Part shown: one piece after another, positions 18,701 through 24,607 of the stretch
Position numbering within the stretch: position 1 is the first letter of the stretch
Layout of the letters: each line of letters starts with the position of its first letter
From: Flavobacteriales bacterium
GTDB taxonomy: Bacteria > Bacteroidota > Bacteroidia > Flavobacteriales_G > Salibacteraceae
Direction: 5' to 3'
DNA length: 33,650 bases
Assembly: GCA_020435995.1 (NCBI GenBank)
Contig: JAGQYO010000038.1
Location: forward strand, 1-33,650
Position numbers and translations under genes: made by a program
Notes under the pieces: generated by a model
Seen by the model: only the letters and a program-made list of their open reading frames with translations
Told to the model about the DNA's origin: nothing
The model's database searches: none

Positions 18701-18836
18701 TACCTCTGTCGTATTTTAAAACCTCCTCAATGGAGGCCTTCTCCCCAGTTGAGGGAGTCGGGTAAAATTGCGCACTTACCGGTGTAGCTAACGCTCCGGC
18801 TGCATAAAGTGCTATTATTGATAAACTTTTTTTCAT
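15792..18836 (-). CDS. secreted BNR/sialidase-like protein with Ig-like repeats and T9SS sorting domain
   Basis: A 1014-residue secreted protein. Residues 1-22 form a signal peptide ending SAQF. Residues about 60-540 form a beta-propeller-like region with three Asp boxes (SKDGGKTW near 244, STDNGDSW near 299, SMDGGCTW near 468), as in BNR/sialidase-fold proteins. Residues about 550-870 hold four Ig/PKD-like units, each opening with a phrase like ELCPGDSVYL, AICPSGSSTV, FICPGDSSVL or VLCEKSGESL and a later paired Cys. The last 90 residues are a type A T9SS sorting domain (VFPNPNNGEFNLRF, then GVYFLTVENGSSKVTKQIVI). It should be exported by Sec and T9SS to the surface or medium. Asp boxes alone do not prove sialidase activity. 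The catalytic residues were not identified, so a binding or other hydrolase role is open. Confidence 0.9.
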   Translation of the reverse strand: MKKSLSIIALYAAGALATPVSAQFYPTPSTGEKASIEEVLKYDRGILHPTIPLKAPSSNAPAARAATNGNTAAVVLADSYYDLMTNAAIDDRTIKNADGSITATYIWSSDQGPAYNNRGTGYSYYSSGTWSAKPTARIENERTGWPSVMTLGNGSEVIIAHATTSKKLIMSTRPVKGTGTWTPTLDPTGAVGSVGNGYLLWPRAANGGSDGNTIHMIALSEPSGGTFSGSRYAGMDGCLLYNRSKDGGKTWDIKHQVLKGIDTTAYDDIGGDAYSITAKGNTIAIAVYHRFGHVTVLKSTDNGDSWTIHRPLLFRYNRFNLGDYKITDTVETSDNTGDVLIDNNGKLHVFFGSWKWLDDDITDSVYTVFRFDNGLHYWKEGYGDGNHIRLQGIIDQDGNPNGLSFVSTNPIADYGSKALNSAPSAGIDLAGNIYVLFHGVMESGATGPSGKPYNFNNLHYRHQFVMKSMDGGCTWGAPKDFTDQGSGYEECVYGAMATDVDSKIRFTYMEDINPGTAVGPVAHTGTSNQMLYVEEPVSSIPSNNYKCVTVIKGDRELCPGDSVYLDASGSCGSAYSWSSGSSASGIWVKTAGKYKCTITTKCGAIVDSAVVRNPIGGIGPKISLSADDNAICPSGSSTVLRLQTGSIGTAGSISWGGIPSGQVDTNVVTSPGTYNVEVINCNGDKSTANIIVAEIKSAEASVTGRAFICPGDSSVLTAAKNPAGSYTWTFNSNVISNDISINAKQTGRYYLLATACAGLYQDTTSIYVDVEPTVTASITPQGPTVLCEKSGESLTLIASGQNGATFKWSTGKTGPFLAINTDSVHTASYSVTSYNTCGDSISTSIPVEVKAAPIAPVITYSEGVFTSNNANSIWYYKEGSFWKAAGQTGLTYAPTNLKNGMLVAAIIESNGCKSENSNLIAFTVGINAELGVSTSVQVFPNPNNGEFNLRFEGLDVFNANVVVTSVVGQVVYTNEFPVVGTTDQKISLNNVESGVYFLTVENGSSKVTKQIVIE

Positions 18837-18886
18837 AACCTGATTTTGATAAATTAATATAATGTTAACGATTCATTAAATCCGTT

Positions 18887-18917
18887 CAAATTTAGTGATT
18901 CGACTCAAGTATACAAA
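18887..18917 (-). promoter_or_regulatory. consensus Bacteroidota promoter of the T9SS gene
   Basis: Read leftward, TTTG (complement of 18914-18917) is followed after exactly 19 bases by TAAATTTG (complement of 18887-18894). This matches the Bacteroidota sigma-ABfr consensus at both elements and at the usual spacing. It predicts a start near 18880 and a leader of about 45 bases. Confidence 0.75.
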
Positions 18918-18956
18918 CTTAATAAAACACGGATTTTTGATTGGTAACTAATTTGA

Positions 18957-20216
18957 TTACATCTTGATTTTGAGGATTTTGAGCAAATCTATAATATCAG
19001 ATGCAGTTGGGTAAAACGCTATTAAGCTTATTTGATTTATCCTGATAAACATGGTGAGCTGCAAGAGTGCCTGAAAAGTGTAGCTAACACTTACTGTTAT
19101 TCCAGCTCCTTCAATTCCATAAGTTGGAATAAGAAAAAGGCCTCCTCCCACGGTGAATGCCAAACCAACTCCAGATACAACGGTATTAAATTGGTGTTTC
19201 CCAAAGCCCGCAAAAAACTGACTTAGTGAAAAGGACAAGGAGAAAAATACTACGCCAGGGATGAGGTAAAGGAATAGATTTTTTACGGTTTTGAATTCTG
19301 AGCCAAATACCCAACCAAAAAATGCTTCTGGAATTAGATAAACCATCAGAACTCCGACAAGGCTCATCAATACCGAAAGTTTACAAAGGTTTATGGTCAA
19401 TCGAATGGCATCATTTTTTCTTTGGTCGTTGGATATATGCGCGTATTGGACCAAGCCCATGCTCCTCCCAGGAATCCACAGAGATTCTGAAATTTGTGTG
19501 GCCACGGAAAAGAGTCCGAGTCCATATTTTCCAAGGTATTTTTCTATCAAGATGTAGACAAATCGGTAGTTAGCTAATTGAATGAGATTGGTTATCTGAA
19601 TAAGCCCCCCATACTTTAAAAGTTGTTTAATTGCGGAACTTGAATTAGGGTGGCTAGTGTTGGATTTTAGAAATGATACACGAATCATTGAAATGAGTAA
19701 AACAATAAAATGTGCAAGTAAAAGTGAATAAAGAAAGGTGGAAATGCTGGCCCCCGAAATGAATGTATACCCTAATAATAAATTGATAATAAGCAACATT
19801 ACTTGTAATAGGCTAATAATGTTGTAACTGAAAATTTGCTCACGCCCTACCAAATAATGGTAGTTGCAATGGTTAATCGACTGAAGTATGGAAATGCCCA
19901 TTATCATATATACATATTGAAAATCAAAAAATTGAAATTGTGACAATGCCAAAATGGTTAGGCTTGGGCCTAAAACCGCAAAGAGGTAAGAAGGAACTAA
20001 AATTTTTATTTTTTCAAATCGGGGAGCGAGGTACACCAAACCTGATCCGCCAATAAATTCATTGGTCAACACGGCAACCTGAATAGACAACACGAGCATG
20101 GCTACTTCTCCGAGCTTTTCAGCCCCAAGAAAGTTAGAATTAACGATAATAATCAAGAAGCTTATAAAAGCAATTCCAATCCTAGAAAAAGTTGTTCCAG
20201 ATAGTTTTCTAATCAA
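18957..20216 (-). CDS. polysaccharide flippase (Wzx/MATE-like)
   Basis: A 419-residue protein with about 12 hydrophobic helices, spaced as in polysaccharide-export flippases of the MOP superfamily. It opens with a basic segment and RIGIAFISFLIIIVNSNFLG, then GAEKLGEVAMLVLSIQVAV, the recurrent pattern of the family. Such proteins flip lipid-linked oligosaccharides across the inner membrane. The four-base gap from the upstream GT4 gene indicates co-transcription and a shared surface-glycan job. The substrate is unknown. Few charged residues lie within the helices. Confidence 0.82.
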   Translation of the reverse strand: MIRKLSGTTFSRIGIAFISFLIIIVNSNFLGAEKLGEVAMLVLSIQVAVLTNEFIGGSGLVYLAPRFEKIKILVPSYLFAVLGPSLTILALSQFQFFDFQYVYMIMGISILQSINHCNYHYLVGREQIFSYNIISLLQVMLLIINLLLGYTFISGASISTFLYSLLLAHFIVLLISMIRVSFLKSNTSHPNSSSAIKQLLKYGGLIQITNLIQLANYRFVYILIEKYLGKYGLGLFSVATQISESLWIPGRSMGLVQYAHISNDQRKNDAIRLTINLCKLSVLMSLVGVLMVYLIPEAFFGWVFGSEFKTVKNLFLYLIPGVVFFSLSFSLSQFFAGFGKHQFNTVVSGVGLAFTVGGGLFLIPTYGIEGAGITVSVSYTFQALLQLTMFIRINQISLIAFYPTASDIIDLLKILKIKM

Positions 20217-20220
20217 ACCA

Positions 20221-21354
20221 TTAATTTTTTAGTAGACTAGAGTAATGCTCGAAAAGAAGCCTGCCGATGCTTTCAGAGCTAAAATTTTCGCGAATGTATT
20301 CTTGTTCTTCCTTAAGGCGGTATTTGCTAAAATTTGCCGTCATGTTTTCCATTGCTGCTATGAGCTCGCCTTCTTTATTTGGACGAATCATAAGGCCCAT
20401 TCCTTCCCTAAAAAATTCTTTAGGGCCTCCACAATCAGTGGTAATTATCGGTAAACCCGAAAGTACAAATTCGGCGCCGACCATCGAAAACGTTTCATAC
20501 TGTGAGTTAATAATACCGAAGTCAAAGCGAGACATTAGTTGCAGAACCTCTGAATTGGCCAACCTACCGTGGAAAACGACTTTTCTATCCATCGCTTCCA
20601 ATTGATTGGCAAGTGACAATAATGAATCGAAGTCAGGACCATCTCCTATAATATGCAATTCGGCATTGCCGATATTAGCTTTATAAAATGCACTGATAAG
20701 CCCACTAATATTTTTGATTTCATCGTTCAAGTCTGAAACATTCAACATTCGTGTTGTACCATTATTGTGTTTTTCGGTATTCGAATCGATGTTGTCGATG
20801 ACATTGCCCACCACTTCAAAATGGCCGCTCACTCCAGCATTTTGCATTTCTAACTGAAGAAATTTAGAAACGGTCAGGATTAAATCGGCTTTTTTTGAAA
20901 GCCGTTGAATTATTTTCATTTTATAAAAAGGAATACTCTTTTTATTCACAAATCCCGACCACGATTCAGAATAAATAACGGGAGTATTAAACCGTTTTTT
21001 TATGGTTTTGATTAACCAGCCTATAGGAAAAGCATTGTGCACGTGTACCAGATCTGGTTTTGTGTTGGCCTCTAAGAATGCTTTTTTGTAAGTTTTTTTC
21101 CAGCTCTTTAGGGCGCTATACTTTCCTAGAATTCCTTCTGTTTTTTTGAAGTAAAGGATGCGCTCCACAAAATGCTCGTTTATCACAGTTGTTTCTTCCG
21201 AGCTATCACTTCCTGACGTGACATAAATTACCTCAACATTCACATATTGTGAAACTGCCAGTGCCTGCTTTTTGACAAAAATGCCCAACTGAGGATCCTT
21301 TTTATTTGGATACCAAGATGTTAGAAAAAGTACTGACGGTTTTTTTGTAGACAT
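20221..21354 (-). CDS. glycosyltransferase family 4 enzyme
   Basis: A 377-residue GT-B glycosyltransferase. The N-terminal half opens with VLFLTSWYPNKKDPQLGIFV and has PDLVHVHNAFPIGWLI. The C-terminal half carries the nucleotide-sugar site of family 4: ELHIIGDGPDFDSLLSLA, VVFHGRLANSEV, and the EX7E-like stretch around EFVLSGLPIITTDCGGPKEF. It is cytoplasmic or membrane-associated and transfers an activated sugar to a glycan chain. Donor and acceptor are not predictable. A TAACTTTG element on this strand (complement of 21385-21392) could be its -7 box. It is followed closely by the flippase. Confidence 0.9.
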   Translation of the reverse strand: MSTKKPSVLFLTSWYPNKKDPQLGIFVKKQALAVSQYVNVEVIYVTSGSDSSEETTVINEHFVERILYFKKTEGILGKYSALKSWKKTYKKAFLEANTKPDLVHVHNAFPIGWLIKTIKKRFNTPVIYSESWSGFVNKKSIPFYKMKIIQRLSKKADLILTVSKFLQLEMQNAGVSGHFEVVGNVIDNIDSNTEKHNNGTTRMLNVSDLNDEIKNISGLISAFYKANIGNAELHIIGDGPDFDSLLSLANQLEAMDRKVVFHGRLANSEVLQLMSRFDFGIINSQYETFSMVGAEFVLSGLPIITTDCGGPKEFFREGMGLMIRPNKEGELIAAMENMTANFSKYRLKEEQEYIRENFSSESIGRLLFEHYSSLLKN

Positions 21355-21431
21355 TTCAAATAGCTATGACAAACCTAAATAAACCAAAGTTATTGTAGAG
21401 AAAAGCATGCATTTCAAAAAAGAAATTATTA

Positions 21432-21439
21432 TAGATTTG
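21432..21439 (+). promoter_or_regulatory. -7 element of the tRNA-His gene
   Basis: TAGATTTG is an exact TAnnTTTG element 13 bases before the tRNA. I see no clear TTTG at the matching -33 distance. Confidence 0.4.
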
Positions 21440-21452
21440 CAGCCCTTTAAAT

Positions 21453-21527
21453 GGTGGTTGTAGCTCAGTAGGTTAGAGCGCCTGATTGTGGTTCAGGAGG
21501 TCGTCGGTTCGAGACCGATCTTCCACC
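21453..21527 (+). tRNA. tRNA-His (anticodon GTG)
   Basis: Cloverleaf: D stem GCTC/GAGC, anticodon stem CCTGA/TCAGG around the loop TTGTGGT with anticodon GTG, and T stem GTCGG/CCGAT around TTCGAGA. The base before position 1 (21453) is G and the discriminator (21527) is C, giving the G-1:C73 pair that identifies tRNA-His. CCA is not encoded (the next bases are CAA). The acceptor stem has five good pairs, but positions 5-68 and 6-67 (21458/21522 and 21459/21521) are both T opposite T, which is odd. Confidence 0.93.
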
Positions 21528-21537
21528 CAAAGAGAAT

Positions 21538-21569
21538 AAAAAAGGAGTTCAGGGATGGGCTCCTTTTTT
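21538..21569. terminator. bidirectional terminator between tRNA-His and the DUF4924 gene
   Basis: AAAAAAGGAG (21538-21547) pairs with CTCCTTTTTT (21560-21569) around a 12-base loop. The stem ends in a T-run in either direction, so it can end the rightward tRNA transcript and the leftward DUF4924 operon. Confidence 0.8.
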
Positions 21570-21588
21570 AGTTATGGCATATTTAATA

Positions 21589-22149
21589 CTAGTTTTTTCT
21601 TTCGAAATTGAGGTGGAGGTTTCCTGATTTCATCTCCCTGTAACGGATAGATAACAAGGCCATTAAATCAGAAATGGTTTTAATGCTTTCGTTGGTTTCG
21701 GTGCTTATGTTTTTCTTTTTCATACGAAGCAACATAATGCCATACAGTCCATTGAGGCCGGCCTCAATAGGTGTGATGTTTTTTACCTTCGATTTTTCAG
21801 ATAATGCTTTTATGTTGTTTTCTGCTTTATCGAATAGGGCTGTATATTGGTTGTCGATGTATAAATGAAGCAGGCTTTGGTGAAGCATATTTAATTCCGA
21901 AATTAATTCTACGATGTCTTCTATATGGCCTTTTTCTTGTAGTCGGTTGTCCTTCATTTCGTCTACTATGTTACTGTACCACTGTTTGATTTCAGTTTTA
22001 ACTTTTTCATCTACATCATATTGCGAAACAATCAATCTCTCCACCTCAGCCATATTGAGTTTTACTGAACGCAGTATATCTTCTACATTCCACATATACA
22101 GAATGTACTCAACAATATTGGATTTCCTTTTCTCTCGAGCAATTATCAT
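21589..22149 (-). CDS. DUF4924 family protein
   Basis: A 186-residue, mostly helical cytoplasmic protein that matches the Bacteroidota DUF4924 family: start MIIAREKRKSNIVEYILYMW, then VEDILRS, VKTEIKQWYSNIVDEMKDNR, EKGHIEDI, and the late GLNGLYGIMLLRMKKKNIST. The ATG at 22149 is chosen because it gives the family's usual N-terminus and lies 4 bases after the ompH stop. A frame open 20 codons further upstream overlaps that gene. Function is unknown. It is the last gene of a four-gene leftward cluster, just before a terminator. Confidence 0.82.
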   Translation of the reverse strand: MIIAREKRKSNIVEYILYMWNVEDILRSVKLNMAEVERLIVSQYDVDEKVKTEIKQWYSNIVDEMKDNRLQEKGHIEDIVELISELNMLHQSLLHLYIDNQYTALFDKAENNIKALSEKSKVKNITPIEAGLNGLYGIMLLRMKKKNISTETNESIKTISDLMALLSIRYREMKSGNLHLNFERKN

Positions 22150-22153
22150 TGAT

Positions 22154-22780
22154 CTACTTTTTGCTTTTTGAAGCTTGGTAGCTTTTATTGAGGCCAAGAA
22201 TAAGTTCATCAGTAATGTCTAATCCTTTGTCAGCATACAGAATGCCGCTCAAATTGCTTTTTCCTAAAACGAAATTGTATTTTTTCTCCTTGTTCAATTC
22301 AGTAATGTAAGTTTCCAAACTTTTGCGAATTCTCTCAACCAATTCAGTTTCCTTTTTAACAAATTTGGAGGATAAATCTTGCTCCATTTCTACAAGATCC
22401 TGTTGTTTTTTCATGAGATCTGCCTGGGCCGCTTCCCCCTGCGATTGAGTCATAAACGGAGCTTTTTCTCTTAATTCGTAATATTCTTTTTCTAGTTTTT
22501 CTAGCTCTTTTTTGTACTTGGCTTCGAGTTTTATTTTTTCAGCCAACAATTCCTCTTGTAAGTCCTTATACATATCGTATTTGTTGAAGAGCGAATCGGT
22601 ATTGATAAACACAATTTTGTTCTCTTTTTGGGAGCCGACATTGGAGGTGTCGTTTTCAGCATATTCGATGTCGGCTATTTCTGCAGCATCTATAGGGGCA
22701 TCATTTACAGGCTTGTTAAACCAAAGGATGCAAACTAACACAGTAAGAACTGCATTCCATACAATAAGAGCAATTTTCAA
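22154..22780 (-). CDS. OmpH/Skp-like periplasmic chaperone with N-terminal anchor
   Basis: A 208-residue OmpH/Skp-family protein. It has an N-terminal hydrophobic helix (IALIVWNAVLTVLVCILWF) without a clear cleavage site, so probably membrane-anchored, and an acidic linker rich in Asp and Glu. Then come the family's IVFINTDSLFNKYDMYKDLQ opening, a long charged coiled-coil (about residues 75-165) and the closing beta strands KKYNFVLGKSNLSGILYADK with GLDITDELILGLN. Skp trimers hold unfolded outer-membrane proteins. The anchor is unlike soluble Skp of Escherichia coli but common in Bacteroidota paralogues. Confidence 0.88.
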   Translation of the reverse strand: MKIALIVWNAVLTVLVCILWFNKPVNDAPIDAAEIADIEYAENDTSNVGSQKENKIVFINTDSLFNKYDMYKDLQEELLAEKIKLEAKYKKELEKLEKEYYELREKAPFMTQSQGEAAQADLMKKQQDLVEMEQDLSSKFVKKETELVERIRKSLETYITELNKEKKYNFVLGKSNLSGILYADKGLDITDELILGLNKSYQASKSKK

Positions 22781-22798
22781 AATATTTGGAATTTGGGT

Positions 22799-23161
22799 TT
22801 AGTATTCTTTTGTGAATATAGATTCTTTAGGAATCCCAGTATCTTTGGGATTAGTGGATCCTTTTGCTTTAAGTTCCAAGTGGCCATTGTTGAGTGTAAT
22901 GGTAGCATCACAAATGGCAAAATGATTAGCATCTCTAATGGTAACCTTCGCTTCCGCATCTTTGATAAGACCTGACATCATAAATGTTTCGCCCGCTTCA
23001 TTGTAAAGGTATGCGATCAAGTCATTTCGATCCACCCGAATTTTCATACGAAGTGAGGCCTTTTCGGACTTTGATTCCCAAGAACCTGCAAAATCTTCGT
23101 TTCCAGCGAACGTAGTACTTCCTACAATTAGCAAAACACTTAAGAATAGCAATCGAATCAT
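22799..23161 (-). CDS. small exported protein, function unknown
   Basis: A 120-residue protein with a cleavable-looking signal peptide (MIRLLFLSVLLIVGSTTFAG). The mature part is short, beta-rich and polar: DFAGSWESKSEKASLRMKIR, DRNDLIAYLYNEAGETFMMS, then DATITLNNGHLELKAKGS. The GSWES opening and alternating strands resemble small lipocalin-like or DUF2147-like domains, but I cannot assign a family. It sits between the GDPD and ompH genes (gaps of 14 and 18 bases), so a periplasmic role in the same transcript is likely. Confidence 0.7.
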   Translation of the reverse strand: MIRLLFLSVLLIVGSTTFAGNEDFAGSWESKSEKASLRMKIRVDRNDLIAYLYNEAGETFMMSGLIKDAEAKVTIRDANHFAICDATITLNNGHLELKAKGSTNPKDTGIPKESIFTKEY

Positions 23162-23175
23162 GGCGCCAAATTTAG

Positions 23176-23943
23176 CTAACTTTTAACTGACGTTGCGTTA
23201 AGTATCGTTTTTAATCTGTCGGGATAATCGGTGATGATCCCATCAACGCCAAGTTGAATGAGTTTATTCATACGTTTTGGCTCATTTACGGTCCAGCAAA
23301 AAATTTTTTTATTAAACCTATGTATTCTGGCTATGAGAGCAGGAGTGGCAAATCTATGGTTTACGTTGATGGCCTCATAATGCTCTTTTTTAAGCACATT
23401 TTCGAGCATAACTCTTTGATCTAATTGAATACCCAGCAATGGAATTTTCCACACAATTAATTTTTGAATCCTGAAACTTGGGTCTAATTGTTGAATTCGC
23501 GTGAGTATATATGAATCAAAAGATTGTAAGATAACCCAATCCTTTGCCGCGTGCTTGTTGATCGTCTTAAATAGGTTCTTGAAAAATGGGGTAGAAACTC
23601 TTTTTCCGTCACTTTTTATTTCAACAAGTACTTCACATCTACCTGCGATAATTTCTAGGGTCTCTGAAAGGGAAGGTATTTTTTCATTGAAATAATCAAC
23701 GTTTCCAAACCACTCTCCTGCTTTTATGGTTTGAAGTTTTTGGAGGTCATGTTCTATTATTTTTCCCTTATAGTTAGTGGTTCGCGATAAATCAGAATCA
23801 TGGTAAACCACCACTTGATGATCTAGGGTTTCTCTTACATCAAGCTCAATCATGTCAGAACCCAGACTTATGGCCTTTTTGAAGGCTCCAAGTGTGTTTT
23901 CTGGTGCATGCCCTGAAGCGCCGCGATGTGCAATTATTTTCAT
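23176..23943 (-). CDS. glycerophosphodiester phosphodiesterase (GDPD)
   Basis: A 255-residue GDPD TIM barrel with no signal peptide. Motif KIIAHRGASGHAPENTLGAF carries the first catalytic His (about residue 6) and the Glu-Asn pair. MIELDVRETLDHQVVVYHDSDLSRTT gives the metal-binding Glu-x-Asp and the second His. VEIKSDG and the C-terminal FCWTVNEPKRMNKLIQLGVDGIITDYPD follow. It hydrolyses glycerophosphodiesters to an alcohol and glycerol 3-phosphate, recycling phospholipid head groups. It is the first gene of the leftward cluster and divergent from miaE. Confidence 0.93.
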   Translation of the reverse strand: MKIIAHRGASGHAPENTLGAFKKAISLGSDMIELDVRETLDHQVVVYHDSDLSRTTNYKGKIIEHDLQKLQTIKAGEWFGNVDYFNEKIPSLSETLEIIAGRCEVLVEIKSDGKRVSTPFFKNLFKTINKHAAKDWVILQSFDSYILTRIQQLDPSFRIQKLIVWKIPLLGIQLDQRVMLENVLKKEHYEAINVNHRFATPALIARIHRFNKKIFCWTVNEPKRMNKLIQLGVDGIITDYPDRLKTILNATSVKS

Positions 23944-23998
23944 TTCTGTGTGTTCCTATTCCTATTCTAGCAAAGTAAACAATTTCGTAACGCTATGG

Positions 23999-24006
23999 TA
24001 CCTTTG
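23999..24006 (+). promoter_or_regulatory. -7 element upstream of miaE
   Basis: TACCTTTG is an exact TAnnTTTG element 16 bases before the ATG at 24023. No clear TTTG is seen at the -33 distance. Confidence 0.4.
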
Positions 24007-24022
24007 TCAAAAAAAGAACAAG

Positions 24023-24607
24023 ATGTTAAACTTGAAACTTCCCACGGATCCTAGATGGGCCAATATTGCAGAACAAAATCTTGACGAGGTTTTGATAGAT
24101 CATGCCTTTTGCGAGCAAAAAGCGGCTTCAACAGCCATTTCTTTTATCGTAAATTATCCCGAATATGAAGAATTGGTCATTGCGATGGCCGATTTGGTAA
24201 AGGAAGAAATGACTCATTTTCAAATGGTACATAACATCATGATGGAAAGAGGATACAAAATGGGATGGGAGAGAAAAGATGAGTATGTAGCCCGATTGAA
24301 AAAATTTATTCCTCAAGGTTTAGATCGTAAAAAAGCTCTGATTTATAGGCTACTTTTTGCGGCAATCATCGAAGCTCGCAGCTGCGAAAGGTTTAAAGTG
24401 CTTTCTGAAAATATTAAGGATAAAGAATTGTCGGAATTCTATTTCGATTTAATGAAAAGTGAAGCTACCCACTATACCATGTTTCTTGCATTTGCGAGAA
24501 AATATGGTGTAGGAATAATTGACGTGGAGAAGGTATGGGAGAATTTTTTAGAAGAGGAGAAAAAAATTATCGCTGATTTTGGTAAAAAAGAATTTATCCA
24601 CGGCTAG
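24023..24607 (+). CDS. miaE: tRNA-(ms2io6A37) hydroxylase MiaE
   Basis: A 194-residue diiron four-helix-bundle enzyme of the MiaE family. The iron ligands are visible as Glu in DHAFCEQKAAS, a first ExxH in KEEMTHFQMVH, Glu in AIIEARSCERF and a second ExxH in KSEATHYTMFL. MiaE uses oxygen to hydroxylate the isopentenyl chain of ms2i6A at tRNA position 37, so it implies aerobic growth and MiaA/MiaB elsewhere. The ATG at 24023 is used because the longer open frame overlaps the divergent GDPD gene and the family starts near LNLKLPTDPRW. Its TAG overlaps the TAG of the converging dehydratase gene in a shared CTAG. Confidence 0.9.
   Translation: MLNLKLPTDPRWANIAEQNLDEVLIDHAFCEQKAASTAISFIVNYPEYEELVIAMADLVKEEMTHFQMVHNIMMERGYKMGWERKDEYVARLKKFIPQGLDRKKALIYRLLFAAIIEARSCERFKVLSENIKDKELSEFYFDLMKSEATHYTMFLAFARKYGVGIIDVEKVWENFLEEEKKIIADFGKKEFIHG

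Noticed and set aside
21453-21569. tRNA-His as an attachment site of an integrated element
   Set aside because: No integrase gene lies on either side, no copy of the tRNA 3' end was noticed nearby, and both flanks are ordinary chromosomal genes.
23852-24022. A longer MiaE with 57 extra N-terminal residues
   Set aside because: The extension lies antisense to the GDPD gene, crosses the miaE -7 element and does not resemble the family's N-terminus.
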